From Thermoanaerobacteraceae bacterium (GTDB taxonomy: Bacteria > Bacillota > Desulfotomaculia > Desulfotomaculales > Ammonificaceae), in NCBI GenBank assembly GCA_030016455.1, contig JASEJH010000140.1:1-5095 (forward strand): a DNA stretch of 5,095 nt, read 5' to 3'. Under the pieces are notes generated by a model. The model ran no database searches and was not told the origin of the DNA. It worked only from the letters and a program-made list of their open reading frames with translations. Position 1 is the first letter of the stretch. Each line of letters begins with the position of its first letter. Both the position numbers and the translations under genes were made by a program. Positions 1 through 5,095 of this stretch are shown in pieces.

Positions 1-613
1 GGCCGATAAGGAAAAACGGCACCTCCGTCTCCTTAGACAACTGCTGAAACTCCGCTGCACATTCCCGGACCTGGGCGACACTTCCCGGTACCGCCTGAAC
101 ATTGGCGTGCGTCATCGCTTGGATGGAGTCAATGATGACCGCGCGCGGACGAACTTCCCTCACGCAATCTTTTATCGCTTCCAGATCGGTTTCCGCCGCG
201 ATCAGGACGTTTGCCGCACCGACGTTCAGCCGCTTCGCGCGCATCGAGATCTGCCGGACCGACTCCTCGCCGGTGACATAAAGCACCGGCCCTTTTTCGC
301 TCAGCAAGCGGGCGACCTGCAATAACAGCGTCGACTTACCGATTCCCGGATCGCCGCCCACAAGAATCAGCGAACCGGGTACAATTCCGCCGCCGAGCAC
401 ACGGTCAAACTCGGAAATGCCTACCGGTAGACGTACCTCTTCAACCGCCACTTCCTGGAGAGAGTGCAGCACAGGCGTCGCCCTTCCCTTCTTGCGGGCA
501 GACGCCGGCTTCGTCGCGGTAAAGCAATCCCACCCCCCGCAGGCCGGACACCGCCCGAGCCAGCGGGGGGAATGGTAGCCGCAGCTGTTACACTGAAAAT
601 CAGTTCTTTGCAT
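1..613 (-). CDS. radA: DNA repair protein RadA/Sms, 5' part (N-terminal 204 residues)
   Basis: RadA (Sms) is a RecA-superfamily ATPase that acts on recombination intermediates and promotes branch migration during DNA repair. Reading left from the ATG at 611-613, the first 204 codons are open and the gene runs off the left edge. A four-cysteine zinc finger is present at the N-terminus: CNSC at residues 8-11 and CPAC at 22-25, followed by GGW. The Walker A motif is GDPGIGKST (residues 87-95). A TGEES segment sits at 114-118, as expected for the family, and the Walker B strand AVIIDS lies at 158-163. The RadA-specific KNRFG motif and the Lon-like C-terminal domain would lie outside the window. 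The start is supported by the fixed short distance to the zinc finger, but no good Shine-Dalgarno precedes it. The position directly after clpC is the conserved Firmicutes arrangement. A promoter of its own is likely at 676-704. Confidence 0.96.
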   Translation of the reverse strand, partial: MQRTDFQCNSCGYHSPRWLGRCPACGGWDCFTATKPASARKKGRATPVLHSLQEVAVEEVRLPVGISEFDRVLGGGIVPGSLILVGGDPGIGKSTLLLQVARLLSEKGPVLYVTGEESVRQISMRAKRLNVGAANVLIAAETDLEAIKDCVREVRPRAVIIDSIQAMTHANVQAVPGSVAQVRECAAEFQQLSKETEVPFFLIG

Positions 614-675
614 TAATTTGTCTTGAACCAGAAAATTCTTCGCAAAAAAACCTTTGTTCCATTTTAAACTAAATT

Positions 676-704
676 TCTATAATAAAAAAGCCCCGCATTT
701 ACAA
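676..704 (-). promoter_or_regulatory. Putative sigma-A promoter for radA
   Basis: On the minus strand there is a TTGTAA -35 box (699-704) and a TATAGA -10 box (676-681) separated by exactly 17 bp. The predicted transcription start is near 669, giving a radA leader of about 55 nt. The boxes straddle the T-tract of the clpC terminator, so promoter and terminator overlap. The match is good in an otherwise GC-rich sequence, but A/T-rich terminator tails can imitate -10 boxes. Confidence 0.5.
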
Positions 705-805
705 GAAGTCGGGTACAGGAAGCCAGAGACCGGAACGGAGGGCGAACTCCCTTTTCATCCCGCTATCCGGCATGCTGTACCCGCACGACTCATTAAAGAC
801 GGGGC
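684..805 (-). terminator. Putative terminator of the ctsR-mcsA-mcsB-clpC operon
   Basis: Read as minus-strand RNA, GCCCCG (800-805) can pair with CGGGGC (690-695), which is followed at once by six U (684-689). A simpler local hairpin, CCCG (710-713) with CGGG (692-695) and a 14-nt loop, ends at the same U-tract but has only four pairs. The element starts 14 bp after the clpC stop codon and points the right way to end the operon transcript. The plus strand has no T-tract after the inverted repeat, so termination should be one-directional. It could also be a partial terminator that lets some transcripts read on into radA. Confidence 0.6.
690..805 (-). repeat. Nested inverted repeats between clpC and radA
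   Basis: Four complementary block pairs lie one inside another. The outer pair is GCCCCG/CGGGGC (690-695 with 800-805). The middle pair is a perfect 9-bp match, cgggtacag (710-718) with ctgtacccg (775-783). The inner pair is ccgga/tccgg (730-734 with 766-770). The apical pair is aggg/ccct (739-742 with 749-752). Together they could fold as one long interrupted hairpin of about 116 nt. I do not recognise it as a known riboswitch or RNA family. The stretch 614-818 contains no convincing gene. Confidence 0.6.
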
Positions 806-818
806 CTGCGGCAACCGC

Positions 819-3248
<2,430 letters not shown>

Positions 3249-3257
3249 GCTTGTACT

Positions 3258-3266
3258 TCCCCCTTT
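3258..3266 (-). promoter_or_regulatory. Ribosome binding site of clpC that decides the start
   Basis: The minus strand reads AAAGGGGGA here, ending 9 nt before the ATG at 3246-3248. This supports that ATG over the one at 3273-3275, which has no comparable purine tract. The 68-bp gap to mcsB (3249-3316) is AT-richer than its surroundings. I found no convincing -35/-10 pair and no CtsR-box tandem heptamer in it. Confidence 0.75.
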
Positions 3267-3316
3267 CAGAAACATTCTTACCGCTACCTGCTTTTTCTAT
3301 TTATAATGAAACGCTC

Positions 3317-4390
3317 CTATTTCCCTCCCGGACTCAGACGCTCCCGGATCAGGCGCGCCCGCAAAACGTCCCGTTCGGCAGGGGCCAGATTGCGACCGGC
3401 TGCTTTGATGAGAAAAGCCGGCTGGCTCAACACCATCAACTCCGCAATCAGGCTGAAAGGTATGCCCTTAATCATTTGCAGTGCCACACCAAGGCGCAGG
3501 TCCGAAAGGCGCCGGAGCGCCTCCTCGGATTCAATCACCCGCGCGTTCTGGAGGATGCCGTAAGAGCGGAAAATTCGGTCCTCCAGGGCTTCCGGCTGCT
3601 CCCGGTACAGCCGCTTGCGCGCCTCGCGCTCCTGGCTCACCAGGCGGCGCACCAGGGCCGTCAGGTCGTGGATGATCTCCTCCTCCTGCCGGCCCAGGGT
3701 GATCTGGTTGGAAACCTGGAACAGATCCCCGGTCGCCTTCGTACCCTCACCGTAAAGTCCGCGCACCGTCAGTCCCAGCTTGCCCAACCCGGAGATCACC
3801 TCGCCCAGCATCCGGGTGGCTACCAGGCCGGGTAGGTGCAGCATTACGGAGGCGCGGAGCCCGGTGCCCACGTTAGTGGGGCAGGTAACCAGGTAGCCGA
3901 ACTCCTCGCTACAGGCATACTCAAGCGTCTCTTCCAGCAGGTCGTCCACCCTGCTTGCCAGCTCCCAGCCCTCCCTAAGCGCAAGGCCGGGCATGAGGCA
4001 CTGGATCCGGAGGTGGTCCTCCTCGTTGACCATGATGCTGACCACCTCATCCGCGCGCAGGACCACCGCCTTTCCCGTCACGTCGCCCTTTATAAAGTCG
4101 GGACTGACCAGGTGCTTTTCCACCAGGACCTGCCTTTCCACCGGCGTCAACTCCGCCAGGCGGGTGAGTTCCAGCGGACCGACGGCCGCCGCCGTTTTTG
4201 ACTGCTGGACGGCCAGGCCCACCGCGTGTACGACCTCCTCTGCCTGCTCCGGACTCAGGCGGTGTGGAAAAGGGTAAGCCGCAAGGTCGCGCGCCAGCCG
4301 CACCCGGCTGGAAACCACCACGTCCGCTTCCGCGCCACCGTCTTTCATCCAGTTGCTGTACGGATTCTTCAGGGTGTCTTTCAGCGCCAT
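3317..4390 (-). CDS. mcsB: Protein arginine kinase McsB
   Basis: McsB transfers phosphate from ATP to arginine side chains, marking CtsR and damaged proteins for ClpC-ClpP. It is built on the phosphagen (guanidino) kinase fold. The 357 residues are close to the B. subtilis length. Visible motifs: SSRVRLAR at 27-34 (nucleotide-phosphate-binding arginines); NEEDH at 122-126, with Glu124 matching catalytic Glu121 of Bacillus McsB; CPTNVGTGLRAS at 170-181, with Cys170 matching the conserved Cys167; RGLYGEG at 210-216, with Glu215 matching Glu212; FQVSNQ at 224-229; and RDVLRA at 340-345, the RDxxRA motif that forms the allosteric phosphoarginine site. All key residues are present, so the enzyme looks active. 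It starts on the base directly after the mcsA stop codon (TAAATG), which points to coupled translation with its activator McsA. It ends 68 bp before clpC. Residue 218 is Lys where B. subtilis has Glu; this is not a catalytic position. Confidence 0.97.
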   Translation of the reverse strand: MALKDTLKNPYSNWMKDGGAEADVVVSSRVRLARDLAAYPFPHRLSPEQAEEVVHAVGLAVQQSKTAAAVGPLELTRLAELTPVERQVLVEKHLVSPDFIKGDVTGKAVVLRADEVVSIMVNEEDHLRIQCLMPGLALREGWELASRVDDLLEETLEYACSEEFGYLVTCPTNVGTGLRASVMLHLPGLVATRMLGEVISGLGKLGLTVRGLYGEGTKATGDLFQVSNQITLGRQEEEIIHDLTALVRRLVSQEREARKRLYREQPEALEDRIFRSYGILQNARVIESEEALRRLSDLRLGVALQMIKGIPFSLIAELMVLSQPAFLIKAAGRNLAPAERDVLRARLIRERLSPGGK

Positions 4391-4912
4391 TTATTTTCCC
4401 CCTTCCAGGCCCTGCTCAAGCTCCCGGATGCGGTCCCGCAGCTCCGCTGCTTTTTCGTACTCTTCCCTGCGAACCGCCGCTTCCAGTTCCTGACGGAGGC
4501 GCTTGAGTTCCCGCTGCACGCCCGTTTTCTTTCCGCTGCGCCGCGGCAGCTTCCCGGTGTGCTTCACCGTGCCGTGAATCCGCCGTAACACCTGGTCCAC
4601 CGCCGGGCGGAAAACCGCGTAACAGTCGCTGCAACCCAAAAGCCCGCGCCGGGCGAATTCCCGTTCACTGAGCCCGCACCGGGGGCACTCCCGTGAAACC
4701 GGTTCGACCACCGCCTGGGGCTCCTGCTGGAAAAGCCCCCCCAAAAAGTCGTGTAACACAAGCTGCGGCATCATGAAACTGCCAACCCCGGTTTCCCGCG
4801 CGCATTCTTCGCACAGGTGCAACTCCTGCTTCTTGTTATTCGTGATCTCAGTATAATGAACCGTCGCCGGCCGTTTATTGCATCGCTCACAAAGCACCGT
4901 TTCCCCCTCCAT
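4391..4912 (-). CDS. mcsA: McsA, zinc-binding activator of protein arginine kinase
   Basis: McsA binds and activates McsB and takes part in CtsR control and stress sensing. The 173-residue product has four CxxC pairs: CERC (8-11), CEEC (34-37), CPRC (76-79) and CSDC (94-97), giving two four-cysteine zinc sites. A charged C-terminal coiled-coil UVR helix carries EYEKAAELRD (151-160), similar to the ClpC middle-domain helix. The ATG at 4910-4912 is preferred because homologues begin only a few residues before the first CxxC. It has AGAAAGG upstream, but only 2 nt away. A TTG at 4925-4927 would add five residues and has GGGAGGG two bases upstream, so the start is not settled. Either start overlaps the end of ctsR, by 26 or 41 nt. 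Its final codons contain the Shine-Dalgarno of mcsB. Confidence 0.93.
   Translation of the reverse strand: MEGETVLCERCNKRPATVHYTEITNNKKQELHLCEECARETGVGSFMMPQLVLHDFLGGLFQQEPQAVVEPVSRECPRCGLSEREFARRGLLGCSDCYAVFRPAVDQVLRRIHGTVKHTGKLPRRSGKKTGVQRELKRLRQELEAAVRREEYEKAAELRDRIRELEQGLEGGK
4398..4406 (-). promoter_or_regulatory. Ribosome binding site of mcsB inside the mcsA 3' end
   Basis: The minus strand reads GGAAGGGGG, 7 nt before the mcsB ATG. The site is made from the final Glu-Gly-Gly codons of mcsA, so translation of the two genes is physically linked. Confidence 0.75.
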
Positions 4913-5095
4913 TGCCTTTCTGCCCAAGGCCCTCCCATCCCAAAAGCGCCGCCAGCATCGCCTTCAGCAGCGACGCCCGGAGCTGATCCCGCGCGGACGG
5001 TACCATTTTCATTATACCCCTGGAGAGCGCCCCGCGGACCAGCACCGCCTCCCGACGCGAAAGCAGCCCTTCCGCCTCAAGCCGCTCGACGATCG
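4887..5095 (-). CDS. ctsR: Transcriptional repressor CtsR, 3' part (C-terminal 68 residues)
   Basis: CtsR is the dimeric repressor of class III heat-shock genes (clp operons); McsB phosphorylation and heat inactivate it. The gene enters from the right edge; reading left from the first whole codon at 5093, it is open for 68 codons to a TGA at 4887-4889. The segment starting IVERLEAEGLLSRREA, followed by VRGAL and then RDQLRASLLKAMLAALL (residues 34-50 of the fragment), fits the C-terminal helical dimerisation domain. The winged helix-turn-helix DNA-binding half and the promoter with its CtsR boxes lie outside the window. Identification rests on this C-terminal pattern plus its place directly upstream of mcsA. 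The tail after residue 52 is glycine-rich and largely coincides with the region encoding the mcsA ribosome-binding site and start, so it may be shaped by the overlap. A TATAAT string at 5011-5016 lies inside this gene without a matching -35 box. Confidence 0.9.
   Translation of the reverse strand, partial: IVERLEAEGLLSRREAVLVRGALSRGIMKMVPSARDQLRASLLKAMLAALLGWEGLGQKGNGGGNGAL
4915..4936 (-). promoter_or_regulatory. Ribosome binding region of mcsA within ctsR
   Basis: Two purine-rich sites occur on the minus strand: GGGAGGG (4930-4936) just before the TTG candidate start, and AGAAAGG (4915-4921) just before the ATG candidate start. Both have unusually short spacing (2 nt from the last G). Reinitiation after ctsR, whose stop lies about 25 nt downstream of the ATG, is therefore a plausible alternative way to translate mcsA. 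Confidence 0.4.

Noticed and set aside
3249..3275. Longer ClpC start at the ATG of 3273-3275, adding nine residues
   Set aside because: The extra codons are largely the Shine-Dalgarno of the downstream ATG, and ClpC homologues begin MFGRF or MMFGRF.
3290..3310. TATAAA-like string in the mcsB-clpC gap as a clpC promoter
   Set aside because: Positions 16-18 bp upstream are purine-rich sequence with no -35 character, and no sigma-B-type pair fits the spacing.
3735..3737. Lys218 of McsB in place of the Glu of B. subtilis as an inactivating change
   Set aside because: The catalytic glutamate corresponds to Glu215 in the GEG motif, which is intact; position 218 is not catalytic.
5011..5016. Perfect TATAAT on the minus strand inside ctsR as an internal promoter
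   Set aside because: No TTGACA-like box lies 16-18 bp upstream and there is no extended -10 TG; it also encodes ordinary CtsR residues.

Overview
The window holds the clpC heat-shock and protein-quality-control operon of a Gram-positive bacterium, entirely on the minus strand. In transcription order (right to left) the genes are ctsR (3' end only), mcsA, mcsB, clpC, and then radA/sms (5' part only). This order matches the ctsR-mcsA-mcsB-clpC-radA cluster of Bacillus and relatives. The DNA is GC-rich (roughly 60% by eye). Protein details resemble GC-rich Clostridia of the Desulfotomaculum/Pelotomaculum/Desulforudis type, but that lineage guess is tentative.

Region by region: 4887-5095 is the last 68 codons of the repressor CtsR. 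It overlaps the start of mcsA (4391-4912), a zinc-binding adaptor of the arginine kinase. mcsB (3317-4390) starts on the base after the mcsA stop codon and uses a Shine-Dalgarno inside the last mcsA codons. A 68-bp AT-richer gap with a strong Shine-Dalgarno precedes clpC (819-3248), the Hsp100 unfoldase. Next comes a 205-bp intergenic stretch (614-818). It contains nested inverted repeats ending in a T-tract, which I read as the operon terminator, overlapped by a sigma-A-like promoter for radA. The first 204 codons of radA occupy 1-613.

How the genes work together: from family knowledge, CtsR represses the operon, and McsB, activated by McsA, phosphorylates arginines on CtsR and on damaged proteins. 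The ClpC N-domain receives the phosphoarginine-tagged proteins and feeds them to ClpP, which is encoded elsewhere. The residues this needs are visible here: the McsB catalytic glutamates and RDxxRA allosteric motif, the two GTEH motifs of the ClpC N-domain, and an LGF ClpP-docking tripeptide. RadA is a DNA-repair ATPase of the RecA superfamily that helps recombination intermediates to branch-migrate.

I see no new multi-gene system, mobile element or CRISPR array. The points worth a second look are a Gly-to-Val change inside the second Walker A motif of ClpC, the multi-block inverted-repeat structure between clpC and radA with its overlapping promoter, and a short ORF in the radA leader.
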